From NCBI RefSeq assembly GCF_024628725.1, contig NZ_CP102409.1:963001-1027000 (forward strand): DNA of 64,000 bases, given 5' to 3'. Under the pieces are notes generated by a model. It was given only the letters and a program-made list of their open reading frames with translations. It made no database searches and had not been told where the DNA came from. This DNA is from Ruegeria sp. YS9 (GTDB lineage: Bacteria; Pseudomonadota; Alphaproteobacteria; Rhodobacterales; Rhodobacteraceae). Positions 1-8,570 of this stretch are shown piece by piece (within the stretch, counting starts at the first letter, position 1; every line of letters starts with the position of its first letter). The position numbers and the translations under genes were made by a program.

Positions 1-2
1 AT

Positions 3-2768
3 GCCGACTTTTTCAACGACGTCGGTTTGCGCTGGCAGCCGAACGGTTCGCTGGGCCCAGACGGCGGGCAGCAAATGGATCACTTTGAAATCGACAGCGA
101 TGTCGATCCCGAAGAATCCGTGCTGCTTTGGGTGCTGACGGCAATCGCCGCGATACTGTCGTTCGGCGCTTTCGGAATTCTGGGCGCACTGGTCGTTGTG
201 ATCGTGGCCCTTGTCGTCCGCGGTATTGCCGAAAGCATGGGCAGCGAAATCCTGTCAGATGAAGTTACGAATACGGTTACGGGCATCACCGGCTGGCCGG
301 AAAACCTTGCCAGGATCGGGCGGGTCGAAGCGGTATTCTCGGACCCGATCGTGATTGATACCGACGGTCTTGAAATCGCCGGAGATTTCACTGTCATAAG
401 CAGTTGCGAGGCCACGGATGTCGTCCCGGCGGATTCGGGTGGGGCACGGTCGGGTGCGGCCGCATCGGCCATGTCGCTTGCGGCTGTGAATGAACATCCT
501 GACGCGGGGTACGAATGGTTGCCGGGTGACGGGACACCGGCCGCGGTCTTGCCCTCGATTCAGCATGTCTATGCGGCAAGTGGCGTCTATACCGCAAAAC
601 ATGCGCTGACGATGAACCAGCCGGGCGGCGCGCGCAGTCGCAGTTTCTCGCTTGTTACCGTCGAAAACGTGCCGCCGACAGTGGATGCCGGACCGGATCT
701 GACGGTGCAGGAGGGCGAAGAGGTCACTCTGGTCGCGCGGTTCCGAGACGTCGAATACCCCGACACCCACGAATCCATGTGGTATTTCGGTGATCACCAC
801 GCGCCGAAACCCGGTGTGATTTCCGAAACCAATGGTCCTCCTGCGGCGACAGGCACGTCGACCGTGACCCATGCCTGGTGCGATAATGGCGAATACACGG
901 TCACGGTGCGTATTCGCGACGTCAATGGGGGCGAGGCCATCGACACCCTGCGTGTCACCGTTACCAATGTTCCGCCCAAAGTCGAAGCTGGCCCGGATCT
1001 TTATGCGTATGTCTGCACACCGATCACGCTTGTCGCCGATTTCCGGGATCCCGGCTGGTGTGACACGCATACAGCCAAGTGGGATTTCGGCGATTGCAGC
1101 GAACCCCGCACCGCCCTGATCGAGGAGACGAACGAGCCACCGGCAGCCGAAGGCACGGCGACCGCCTCACATATCTATGAAAACTGTGGTGACTTCCGGG
1201 CCATCTGTACCGTCATGGATGACGATGGCGCCTTTGGTCAGGATGACCTGACCGTCCGGGTCGTGCATCTGCTGAATCCCGGTTTCGAAGATGGTTTCCG
1301 TTCGCTTCCGGCGGGCAATGTCGGTCGGTTCTGGACACCCTATGCATGGCTGACCGACTTGGCAGCCTTTCACGCCGGAAAGGGAAATCCCGTTCCGCAA
1401 TTGGCCCCGATCCCCGCCGATGCCTTTGACTGCGAAGGTTGCATCGTCCGGACCGGCGACAGATCCCAACGGGTCATCGCGCAGCGCGGTCTTCGTGTTG
1501 GCCTGTGGCAGTCGCTGGGTTCAAACCCGGGATGGGATTATGAGTTCTCGTGTTGGTTCACAACAGAAGCCCGCAGTGCAGGCAGCTATGCTCTGGGGTT
1601 GGACCCGCGCGGTGGTGATGATCCGCGGGCGGCCTGGGTGGAATGGTGGACTGGTGACCTTGACGGTGCCTGGCGCCAATTGCGGGGCCGCGTGACGGCG
1701 GAAGCCGAAGCCGTAACGGTATTTCTGGAATTCAGCGGAGATGATCCGCGCAATGATGTGCTTGGATACATTGATGATTGTGCGTTCATCGCGATTCAAC
1801 CGCATTGCCCTGACCAGCCGAAGCCCGATCCGGAAATTCCCCCGCGTGAACGTTGCATTGATTTTCGCGGCCAGAAACTGCCTTCCCGCCATCCGGTATT
1901 GAACGTTGGCGGTGTGCGGTTCCTGCCGACCAAAGGCAGCCTTCTTCAGATCATTGGCGGGTTCCAACCGCAAGGCACACCCAAACTGTTGCTTTCCATC
2001 GCCGGTGTTTTTGCCCATCTGCCGGTCGTCGCTGACTGGGCCCGCCTCAAGCTGAGCTTTGCTGGTGGAAAGCCCATAACGATCATCGCACTTGATGCGG
2101 CGGGCAATGTCCTGACGACCCAGACAGGAACGCAGCAGCAGGGAGTACAGGTCATCGAGGTTCAGGCAAGCGGCATGGTTACAATCGCCATGCGCGCGCA
2201 GGAAGCAGCGTTGATCGAACTGTGTTTCCGGCCGGAACACCCGCGCAGTACGCCTTCGGCAGAGCCTGAACCGGGGCCCGGCATTGTCGTTAACCCGCGC
2301 TTCGATCGTGCCGTCGCCCCGGCTATGTTCAGCGTGGCGGCGACCGAGGAGGACAAAACCTTGACCGAAACCAACAGCAACCGTCCGTTTGGTTTGTCCG
2401 AGGCGGCGTGGGGCAAGCTGGACACGCAGCTGCAATCGGAATTGGCGAAGGCCGTAACAGACGGTGGTGATGGGCACTCGGTGCAGGTCATATTGCGCTT
2501 GGCGCCAGACACGGAAGGCAATGCGCCCTCTTTCCGGCGCGCCGAAACAAAGGCACGCGAAGATTACTTCCGCCGACGCACACGGCCCCTGGTCGGTACT
2601 CTGGAAAACCTGGGCGGTGCCGGGATTACCGAACTGTGGCTGATCGACAGTGTTGCCGTTGAACTTTCGCCCGGGGCCATCGCGACAATGGCCAACGATC
2701 CTTCCGTGGTGATGATCACCCACTCCACCGAGCGCCAGGCCATTCCTGAAAACCCCATAAGACCATGA
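3..2768 (+). CDS. PKD-repeat membrane-anchored protein with C-terminal I9-like domain (5' partial)
   Basis: The reading frame is open from the first bases of the window, so the true start lies upstream; the first possible in-window start is a TTG at 27, and residues here are counted from it. One hydrophobic membrane span lies at about residues 33-66. Two clear PKD domains follow, each opening with an NVPPxVxAGPDL motif (about 215 and 315), and a weaker PKD-like segment precedes them. A jelly-roll, carbohydrate-binding-like stretch starts near NPGFEDGF (about 415). The last ~110 residues (about 798-908) resemble a subtilisin propeptide (inhibitor I9 type). The next gene, 16 bp downstream, is a subtilase whose own N-terminus has the same pattern, so this protein may fold, anchor or inhibit that protease in trans. 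The substrate is unknown. The I9 and jelly-roll calls are inferences from pattern; the PKD motifs are plain. Confidence 0.75.
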   Translation, partial: ADFFNDVGLRWQPNGSLGPDGGQQMDHFEIDSDVDPEESVLLWVLTAIAAILSFGAFGILGALVVVIVALVVRGIAESMGSEILSDEVTNTVTGITGWPENLARIGRVEAVFSDPIVIDTDGLEIAGDFTVISSCEATDVVPADSGGARSGAAASAMSLAAVNEHPDAGYEWLPGDGTPAAVLPSIQHVYAASGVYTAKHALTMNQPGGARSRSFSLVTVENVPPTVDAGPDLTVQEGEEVTLVARFRDVEYPDTHESMWYFGDHHAPKPGVISETNGPPAATGTSTVTHAWCDNGEYTVTVRIRDVNGGEAIDTLRVTVTNVPPKVEAGPDLYAYVCTPITLVADFRDPGWCDTHTAKWDFGDCSEPRTALIEETNEPPAAEGTATASHIYENCGDFRAICTVMDDDGAFGQDDLTVRVVHLLNPGFEDGFRSLPAGNVGRFWTPYAWLTDLAAFHAGKGNPVPQLAPIPADAFDCEGCIVRTGDRSQRVIAQRGLRVGLWQSLGSNPGWDYEFSCWFTTEARSAGSYALGLDPRGGDDPRAAWVEWWTGDLDGAWRQLRGRVTAEAEAVTVFLEFSGDDPRNDVLGYIDDCAFIAIQPHCPDQPKPDPEIPPRERCIDFRGQKLPSRHPVLNVGGVRFLPTKGSLLQIIGGFQPQGTPKLLLSIAGVFAHLPVVADWARLKLSFAGGKPITIIALDAAGNVLTTQTGTQQQGVQVIEVQASGMVTIAMRAQEAALIELCFRPEHPRSTPSAEPEPGPGIVVNPRFDRAVAPAMFSVAATEEDKTLTETNSNRPFGLSEAAWGKLDTQLQSELAKAVTDGGDGHSVQVILRLAPDTEGNAPSFRRAETKAREDYFRRRTRPLVGTLENLGGAGITELWLIDSVAVELSPGAIATMANDPSVVMITHSTERQAIPENPIRP

Positions 2769-2784
2769 TCCAAAGGAGCACGAA

Positions 2785-4182
2785 ATGACCGAGTTAAGTC
2801 GGGAACACGTTGATCGCTTCGAAAGAGCGGAACGTCGTGAAATCGAGAAGCTTCGTGCCGAGTTCGGCAGCGAGTCCATCTCCAAAATGGACAGCATTGT
2901 TCTGCGTGACCTCTTGGCCAACCGAAAAGAGGCGCGCCTGAACGCCCTGCTTGGCCAAACGGAAACAGCCCAGCTTCCCCGGCATCGTGTGCTGGTCTTG
3001 CTGCGAAGCGGCAGGACATCACCTGATCGCGCGCCCCGTGCGTTCGACCGGCGCCAGCGCCGCCGTTCGATCATGCAACATCGCCGCCATGGCGAAGACG
3101 TGGTGGGAAAGATTGCCAAGAGCTTTGGCGAGCGTGAAATCGAGGTCGAGCAGACCTTTTGGCTGAACCACAGCCTGGTGGTCTGGGCCGATGATCAGCG
3201 CCTGACAGATATTGCCGGGCGCGCCGATGTTCTGAAGGTGGCTCATTGCAAGAATCAAATCCTGATTGATCTGGATAACAGCCGTCCGCTTATCAATGCC
3301 GATGTCGTGGAAGCCAGCGGGATCAACGGAGGCGAAGTGGATGTTGCCGTTCTGGATACGGGGGTGGACCAGACGCATCCTGAACTTGCCGGGAATTTTG
3401 GCACGCAACAGGATTTTACCGGCGAGGGGCTGGGAGACCTGAATGGGCACGGGACCCATTGCGCGGGCGTTGTTGCCAGCAATGGCGCGACGTTCCGTGG
3501 TGTCGCCACGGGGGCGGTCATTCACGATTACAAGCTTTTGAACCAATTCGGCAGCGGCAACGCTCCCAACTGCGTTGCGGCAATTCAACAGGCCGTGGCG
3601 GACGGGATGGATGTTCTTTCCAATTCTTGGGGCTTTTCCCACAGAAACGGCAATTGGGTCGATCCGGACGGGACATGCGTTTTATGTGTCGCCGCTGATG
3701 CGGCTTCGACCGCCGGGGTGACCTTCGTGGTGGCCGCGGGCAACGAGGGCAATGACAGTTGCGGCACCTATGACACGCGCATTCGCTGTCCGGGTATTGC
3801 GCAGAGCGTGATTACCGTCGGGGCAAGCGATGATAGTGACAACATGGCCGGCTTCTCCAGTCCCGGACCAACGCCGGATGGGCGCGACAAACCGGATGTC
3901 ACCGCCCCCGGCGTGGATATCGTGGCATCGCGATCGGCGACCGGCAATGACATGAATGGCGGCGCGACGGTGATAGATCCGCTTCATCTCGAGGCCAGCG
4001 GCACCTCGATGGCGTGCCCTCATGTCGCCGGGGTCGCGGCGCTGATGTTGCAGCGAAACCCGACACTGCTGCCGGCTGACATCAAGGCAGTTCTCATGGC
4101 CACCGCCGTCGATATCGGCGCACCGACCACGCAGCAGGGTGCCGGGCGTGTGGATGCTCGGGCGGCGGTCGGCTCGGTCTGA
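2785..4182 (+). CDS. S8 family serine protease (subtilase)
   Basis: A 465-residue subtilisin-like protease. The catalytic triad is visible: Asp191 in VAVLDTGVDQTHPEL, His222 in NGHGTHCAG, Ser408 in SGTSMACPHVAG, with oxyanion-hole Asn320 in AAGNEGN. Residues about 67-150 form an I9-like prodomain starting RHRVLVLLR. No signal peptide or membrane span is seen, which is odd for a secreted subtilase and fits an intracellular or non-classically exported enzyme. An RBS-like AAAGGAG precedes the ATG. It follows the PKD/I9 protein by 16 bp and precedes the SCP2-like gene by 30 bp, so one operon is likely. Family assignment is firm; the target is unknown, though processing of the PKD protein or of a peptide product of this locus is possible. 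Confidence 0.93.
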   Translation: MTELSREHVDRFERAERREIEKLRAEFGSESISKMDSIVLRDLLANRKEARLNALLGQTETAQLPRHRVLVLLRSGRTSPDRAPRAFDRRQRRRSIMQHRRHGEDVVGKIAKSFGEREIEVEQTFWLNHSLVVWADDQRLTDIAGRADVLKVAHCKNQILIDLDNSRPLINADVVEASGINGGEVDVAVLDTGVDQTHPELAGNFGTQQDFTGEGLGDLNGHGTHCAGVVASNGATFRGVATGAVIHDYKLLNQFGSGNAPNCVAAIQQAVADGMDVLSNSWGFSHRNGNWVDPDGTCVLCVAADAASTAGVTFVVAAGNEGNDSCGTYDTRIRCPGIAQSVITVGASDDSDNMAGFSSPGPTPDGRDKPDVTAPGVDIVASRSATGNDMNGGATVIDPLHLEASGTSMACPHVAGVAALMLQRNPTLLPADIKAVLMATAVDIGAPTTQQGAGRVDARAAVGSV

Positions 4183-4212
4183 TTTGGATATTTTGGAACG
4201 GAGGATACGAAC

Positions 4213-4668
4213 GTGGCAGACTATGAACAGCGGATGCAGCCGGAAGAGGGTGCAAAGGCAGTCGAAAAACTGGCCGAAGATGCTTTGGCGGGTTTCAAGG
4301 CGGACGCCAAGAAGGAATATGCTGAACTGGTCAAGCAGTACGAGGGCGCCAGTGCAACGGTTGGTGTTTTTGGTATGGGGTCGGTCGAAGTTTCGGTGAT
4401 GAGCGGTGAAGTTCACATCAACCCGAACCAAAAACACAAAGGGAAGGGCCGGGGCGTCGGCGCGATCTCACCGGAAGCACTTGTAGCCATTTCCGAAGGC
4501 AGGATGACCGTAATGGACGCCTTCCACCGTGGAGAAATTGTTGTTCGCGCCGAGTCCGCAGCGTTGCACGAAGGCTATGACAGTTTCATCAGGAACTCCG
4601 AAGCGGCGCTCAGGTCGAAGCGTTTGCAGAAGACGCTGGCGCAGTTCCGCAAGATCGCGGATGTCTGA
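4213..4668 (+). CDS. small SCP2-like (sterol/lipid carrier fold) protein
   Basis: A 151-residue cytosolic protein starting at GTG with a good GGAGG eight to twelve bases upstream. The C-terminal half has the pattern typical of the SCP2 carrier fold: SPEALVAISEGRMTVMDAFHRGEIVV resembles the 'D.l..i..G..t...af..G.l.v.G' run of that family (pattern shown in part only). The N-terminal half is charged and probably helical. Its TGA lies inside the ATG region of the following polyprenyl synthase (8-bp overlap), implying translational coupling. With a synthase and a geranylgeranyl-reductase-like enzyme next door, a role in holding or presenting a hydrophobic isoprenoid is plausible. The fold is an inference from a short motif, and no binding residues can be named. 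Confidence 0.5.
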   Translation: MADYEQRMQPEEGAKAVEKLAEDALAGFKADAKKEYAELVKQYEGASATVGVFGMGSVEVSVMSGEVHINPNQKHKGKGRGVGAISPEALVAISEGRMTVMDAFHRGEIVVRAESAALHEGYDSFIRNSEAALRSKRLQKTLAQFRKIADV

Positions 4669-5635
4669 CTGGTTGCAAGACGAACAGGTCCGGGCCACGA
4701 TACCCCAGGTTGAAGCATCCATGTTGGATGCCGTCGCCTCGGACCAGCCGGGGTTCGAAGAGATTGCACACTGGCTTATCGGCGCTGGCGGGAAACGGTT
4801 GCGGCCAATTCTTCTGCTGCTTACAGCACGACGCCTCACCGACACAGAAGGCCGCAAACGCGCAATTCAGGCGGCGGCGGCTGTCGAAATGATCCATGTG
4901 GCGTCGCTCTATCATGACGATGTCATGGACCGGGCCGAACTTCGGCGTGGAGCGGAAAGCGTGAACCGTCGCTGGTCTTCACCCATCGCCAGCTTCGCCG
5001 GAACATTCATTCTGGCCCGTGCAATAAACCTGTTGGATTCCGTCAGCCCCACGGCCTCCGAGCTGGCCGGCAAACACTGTGCCGCGCTGTGTCTTGGGCA
5101 ATTGCGCGAAGCAGAAAACGCCTACAACGCCGATTGGACCATTGAAGAGCATCTTGAAATGCTTGAGGGCAAGACAGCCGAACTGTTTGTCCTCGCCGCA
5201 TCGCTGGGGGCGATGTTGGCTGACGTAAGTGATCAGGATCGAGACGCACTGATCACCTATTCAAAGTGCCTTGGCCTTGCGTTTCAGCTTCGCGACGATG
5301 TTCTGGACTACATTGCAAGCAGTGCGGAACTTGGGAAAGGGTCCGCCTCTGATCTGCGTGAAGGGGCGTATACGATGCCGGTGCTCCTGTGCCTGGGTCA
5401 GAACGGTCAGGCCGCCGATGAATTGCGGGCTAGGTTGAGGCTGGCCGACATGCAGGATGCGGATATTTCGCGTGCTGTAGAGATCATTCGCAATTCGGGC
5501 GCGGTCGAAGCTACGGAACAGTTGGCGCGGCACAAATCTGAAGCGGCCGTCAAGGTCATTGCCGGGCTTGACGATCATGTGCTGCGCGACTCGCTGGCAA
5601 ACCTCGCCCGGCTTTCTGTCGAAAGGCGGGCCTGA
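4661..5635 (+). CDS. trans-polyprenyl diphosphate synthase
   Basis: A 324-residue IspA/IspB-type prenyl synthase that condenses isopentenyl diphosphate with an allylic diphosphate. GGKRLRP near residue 44 supplies the conserved Lys/Arg that bind diphosphate. The first Asp-rich motif is DDVMD (Asp86, 87, 90) and the second is DDVLD (Asp212, 213, 216), followed by the usual ELGKGSASDLREG stretch. All catalytic features are intact. The start chosen is the ATG at 4661, which overlaps the end of the SCP2-like gene; an upstream extension of the frame lies antiparallel in phase within that gene and is unlikely to be translated. Chain length cannot be assigned from sequence by eye. It is coupled to the next gene by one base (TGACATG). 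Confidence 0.92.
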   Translation: MSDWLQDEQVRATIPQVEASMLDAVASDQPGFEEIAHWLIGAGGKRLRPILLLLTARRLTDTEGRKRAIQAAAAVEMIHVASLYHDDVMDRAELRRGAESVNRRWSSPIASFAGTFILARAINLLDSVSPTASELAGKHCAALCLGQLREAENAYNADWTIEEHLEMLEGKTAELFVLAASLGAMLADVSDQDRDALITYSKCLGLAFQLRDDVLDYIASSAELGKGSASDLREGAYTMPVLLCLGQNGQAADELRARLRLADMQDADISRAVEIIRNSGAVEATEQLARHKSEAAVKVIAGLDDHVLRDSLANLARLSVERRA

Positions 5636-5636
5636 C

Positions 5637-7871
5637 ATGGACGGCTACGGCCCTTTTGCCGACGATCTGCCGCTTGCGACGCCCAAGGAGGCCGCGGCCG
5701 AGACTTGGGACGCCATCATTGTCGGTGCGGGGCCCGGCGGCAGCGCTGCCGCCATCGAACTGGCACGCAGAGGTCGAAAGGTCATTCTGGTCGACCGTGA
5801 GGATTTCCCTCGGGACAAAAGCTGTGGAGACGGAATCACCCGGTCCGGCATCTCTCAGTTGAAACGCCTCGGCATTCTGTCCGCGCTAACCGATCAGCAG
5901 GAGGTCGAAGGTGTGCGCGTCCATATGCGCAACAGGGGCCACCGGGATTTTCGATACGAGGGCGAAGACGACTATGGGCTGGTTGTGCCCCGTTTGATAC
6001 TGGATGACTGTCTTTTGCGTCAGGCCCGTGCGGAAGGTGCAGCTTTCTTGCCGAAATGCCGCGCCGACGATCTGGTAACGGATGAAAGCGGGACTGTCAC
6101 AGGCGTCAGTGCGCACATGCAGGATGGCACGACAATGGTTCTGACCGGGTATACGGTCATCGCCGCAGACGGTGCCGCGTCTCGATTGGCGAAAGCGGCG
6201 GGATTGCGGGAAACACCCGAGCAAGGCTACGGCACGGCGCTTCGCGGTTATGTCGATGGCTGCGGTGATACTCCGCCACTGCTCGAAATAATGCTGCCGT
6301 TGACTGATGTTACGGACCGGTATTTGTTGCCTTCCTATGGCTGGGCGTTCCCAACGGGGAAGGGAACTGCAAATGTCGGTGTCGGACTGTTCTGTCGGGC
6401 GTTTGACACCAATGTCAGGACCCTTTTCGATCAATTTCTGGACGTGCTCCGCAAGGATTATCCAGAATATTCGGGCATTCAATTGTCCGGTATGACCTTG
6501 GGGGCACCGCTGAGGTTCGATTTCGCACCGGAACGTGCCGCCAACTCGGGTCTGTTGCTGGTTGGGGACGCCGCCGGTCTTATCAGCCCGTTTACAGGCG
6601 AAGGAATCAGCTTTGCGCTGGAATCCGGTGCGCTTGCGGCGCAAACCACTGATCGGTGCCTCCGCACCGGGGCAGGCCCCTGGGTGGCAGCGGAAGACTA
6701 TGCGCTTCTGCTGGGGGATCGCTTTGCCGGGTACTTCACGCTCGGGAACCGCGCAAGCCGCCGATACGAGTTCATCTGGCGCGTGTTGGACGATACGTTC
6801 GAAAGCGAAAAGCCGGTTCACAACATGCTGCGCCGTGCCGTTTTGGTGCCTGAAGGCACTGGCGGTGATGTGGAAAGCGCCATGTTGGATGACGTATCGC
6901 CCCTTGTGCGAGTGCCCGAGATGCCGCTTGGGGACGACCTGCGCGATGTGGGCGCACGCCTCAATCACATCGTGCGCACCGATTGGCCGTTTCTGACGCG
7001 CATGTCCTTCGCGGGCAAGCGGGCTGACATGGTTGCCTTTCGACCTTCGCTGTTGCTTTTGCTGACGTCCTATCTGGGTGATGTCGAGGCAAAAAGACGT
7101 CGTGCCGCGGCCACGGCGCTGGAACTCGCGTATTTGGGATTTCTTGCCCAAAGCGGCATTCGGGGGATCGAGGCTGCGGCAGCAACAGCCGACGCCAAGG
7201 CCAACTGGGGCGACAAGCTTGGGATACTGACAGGCGACTACTTGTTGGCGAAAGCACACGAAGTCGGCGCACGGGACTGCCCGGATCTGGTGCCATCAAT
7301 TCTGAGCGCCATGGCCTCGGCATGTGAAGGCCGAGTGTCCGAGCTTCGGACCGCATGGCAACCGGATCTGGCGGTCGAAATGCGCATCGCGCAGATGCGG
7401 CAATGTATGGCTGCATTTTTTCGACTGCCTTGCGAACTCGGTGCGATGCTTGCCGAACAAAACGATCTGTCAGCCGCCCTTCGCGATTATGGCGAAAATC
7501 TTGGCCTGGCTTACCTGCTGACCGAGGATGAACTTGCCCTGGACCGCCCTGCGGGCAGCACACCTTTTGCGTCAGACCTTTCCAGCGGGCTATTCAGCGT
7601 GCCTGTTCTTGAGGCGGCCCAGCGGCAAACGGGGGGCGCGGCAGCCCGTGCTTTCCTCAGTCACCGCGACCCCGCGCGGTTTTTGGCAGAGCTTTCCCCG
7701 GCCACGCGCCATATCACGCGCCATATCAAGAGGCAGCAATTGCCTGAAGAATACCGCGATCAGGCAATCGCAGCGCTCAGCCCCGTGCCACGGGGCGGCG
7801 TGGCAAAATCGCTTTCGGCGCTCGCAGGCTACGCGGTCAGTCGGCAGGTTCCGAAACGCCGCGTGCTGTAA
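5637..7871 (+). CDS. geranylgeranyl-reductase-type flavoprotein fused to a degenerate polyprenyl-synthase domain
   Basis: 744 residues in two parts. Residues 1-440 are a GGR/digeranylgeranylglycerophospholipid reductase-type FAD oxidoreductase: dinucleotide motif GAGPGG from residue 30, the family's KSCGDG around Cys63, and VGDAAGLISPFTGEGI around Asp311. These enzymes saturate isoprenoid double bonds. Residues about 449-740 keep the order of a trans-prenyl synthase (RPSLLLLL, LELAYLGFLAQ, WGDKLGILTGDYLLAKA, YGENLGLAYLL, PFASDLSSGLFSVPVL), but the first DDxxD is gone (AQSGIRG in its place) and the second is EDELA (630-634). This half should be catalytically dead and may bind the adjacent active synthase or its product. 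The fusion is in one uninterrupted frame. Domain identities are strong; the role of the dead half is inference. Confidence 0.85.
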   Translation: MDGYGPFADDLPLATPKEAAAETWDAIIVGAGPGGSAAAIELARRGRKVILVDREDFPRDKSCGDGITRSGISQLKRLGILSALTDQQEVEGVRVHMRNRGHRDFRYEGEDDYGLVVPRLILDDCLLRQARAEGAAFLPKCRADDLVTDESGTVTGVSAHMQDGTTMVLTGYTVIAADGAASRLAKAAGLRETPEQGYGTALRGYVDGCGDTPPLLEIMLPLTDVTDRYLLPSYGWAFPTGKGTANVGVGLFCRAFDTNVRTLFDQFLDVLRKDYPEYSGIQLSGMTLGAPLRFDFAPERAANSGLLLVGDAAGLISPFTGEGISFALESGALAAQTTDRCLRTGAGPWVAAEDYALLLGDRFAGYFTLGNRASRRYEFIWRVLDDTFESEKPVHNMLRRAVLVPEGTGGDVESAMLDDVSPLVRVPEMPLGDDLRDVGARLNHIVRTDWPFLTRMSFAGKRADMVAFRPSLLLLLTSYLGDVEAKRRRAAATALELAYLGFLAQSGIRGIEAAAATADAKANWGDKLGILTGDYLLAKAHEVGARDCPDLVPSILSAMASACEGRVSELRTAWQPDLAVEMRIAQMRQCMAAFFRLPCELGAMLAEQNDLSAALRDYGENLGLAYLLTEDELALDRPAGSTPFASDLSSGLFSVPVLEAAQRQTGGAAARAFLSHRDPARFLAELSPATRHITRHIKRQQLPEEYRDQAIAALSPVPRGGVAKSLSALAGYAVSRQVPKRRVL

Positions 7872-7990
7872 AGGTGAGATGCAGGTTCCGAGGTGTCCCG
7901 TCTTGGTCCGAAGCGCGATCCAGTCCTTGTTGGGCACTTCATTCGGGGGGGCGAGGTATCCGTCGATTGCACACACTTCAGAGGGGCAGT

Positions 7991-8570
7991 TCAGGTCCTG
8001 TTCTGGTGCCGTTTGAATTCCGCCTGTGACGATTTCCAGCCGTGGTACAATTTGGTTCGATAGTGCCGACACAGCGCCTCAAGGATAACCGCCTCTTCTG
8101 CGGCAGTTCCCCAGTGAAGGATCCGGTTGATGGACATATGAGCGAGGCTTCCCAGAATGTCGGCCAAGCTGCTTCCCAACCGGCCATCCTGTTCTTCTCG
8201 TTGGAGACGTCCGAGATCCGGATGAAGCCTGGCCGCACGTGCGTTCCAGCGCGATGGCCGCGAATGAATGCCCTTGCCCACACCAAGTTCACTCAGAACA
8301 ACGCACGCACTTTTCCATTCCTTTCCAGTGGCCCGCCGCGCAATCCGGCGCGACGCCGGGCCGCCGCCGTAGTATTGTGAACAGCGCTCGGAGATCGCCA
8401 GCCGAACACCTGTGGGCAGTTCCAAATCCTCAAACATGGCATCGATACTGGCGACTGACGCCATCCATCGCCGGGATCGGCTGATCTTCGGATCGTTGAG
8501 CACGTCAAGCGCAGCGATCGAGTCGGCGCCGAATATCCTCTCGCAGGCGCCGAGCCCCAGTTCGGGGCTC
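7991..8570 (-). pseudogene. truncated SpaB_C / thiopeptide-type (lantibiotic dehydratase C-terminal) domain fragment
   Basis: On the - strand, about 193 residues read like the C-terminal domain of class I lanthipeptide dehydratases and stand-alone 'thiopeptide-type bacteriocin biosynthesis' proteins: CERIFGADSIAAL near the start, SIDAMFEDLELP, and the hallmark LAHMSINRILHWGTAAEEA near the end. These domains act in tRNA-dependent modification of ribosomal peptides. The family's N-terminal part is missing: homology stops at the 8552-8570 palindrome and beyond it the + strand is livM. The open frame runs on to 8617, but those residues are antisense livM. I call it a remnant. The family call rests on motif recall and needs a profile search; a functional short protein cannot be excluded. 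Confidence 0.5.
8552..8570. repeat. palindrome at the SpaB_C/livM junction
   Basis: Perfect 7-bp arms GAGCCCC (8552-8558) and GGGGCTC (8564-8570) around the loop AGTTC. Recognisable SpaB_C coding on the - strand ends in this palindrome, and recognisable LivM coding on the + strand begins immediately after it. There is no T tract, so it is not a simple terminator. It marks the rearrangement breakpoint. Confidence 0.6.

Noticed and set aside
1521..3119. 532-codon open frame on the - strand across the PKD and subtilase genes
   Set aside because: Antisense to two well-supported genes; composition Arg/Gly rich and no domain.
8412..8570. N-terminal extension of the LivM frame
   Set aside because: Residues are antisense to the SpaB_C fragment and unlike LivM; genuine LivM sequence begins after the palindrome.
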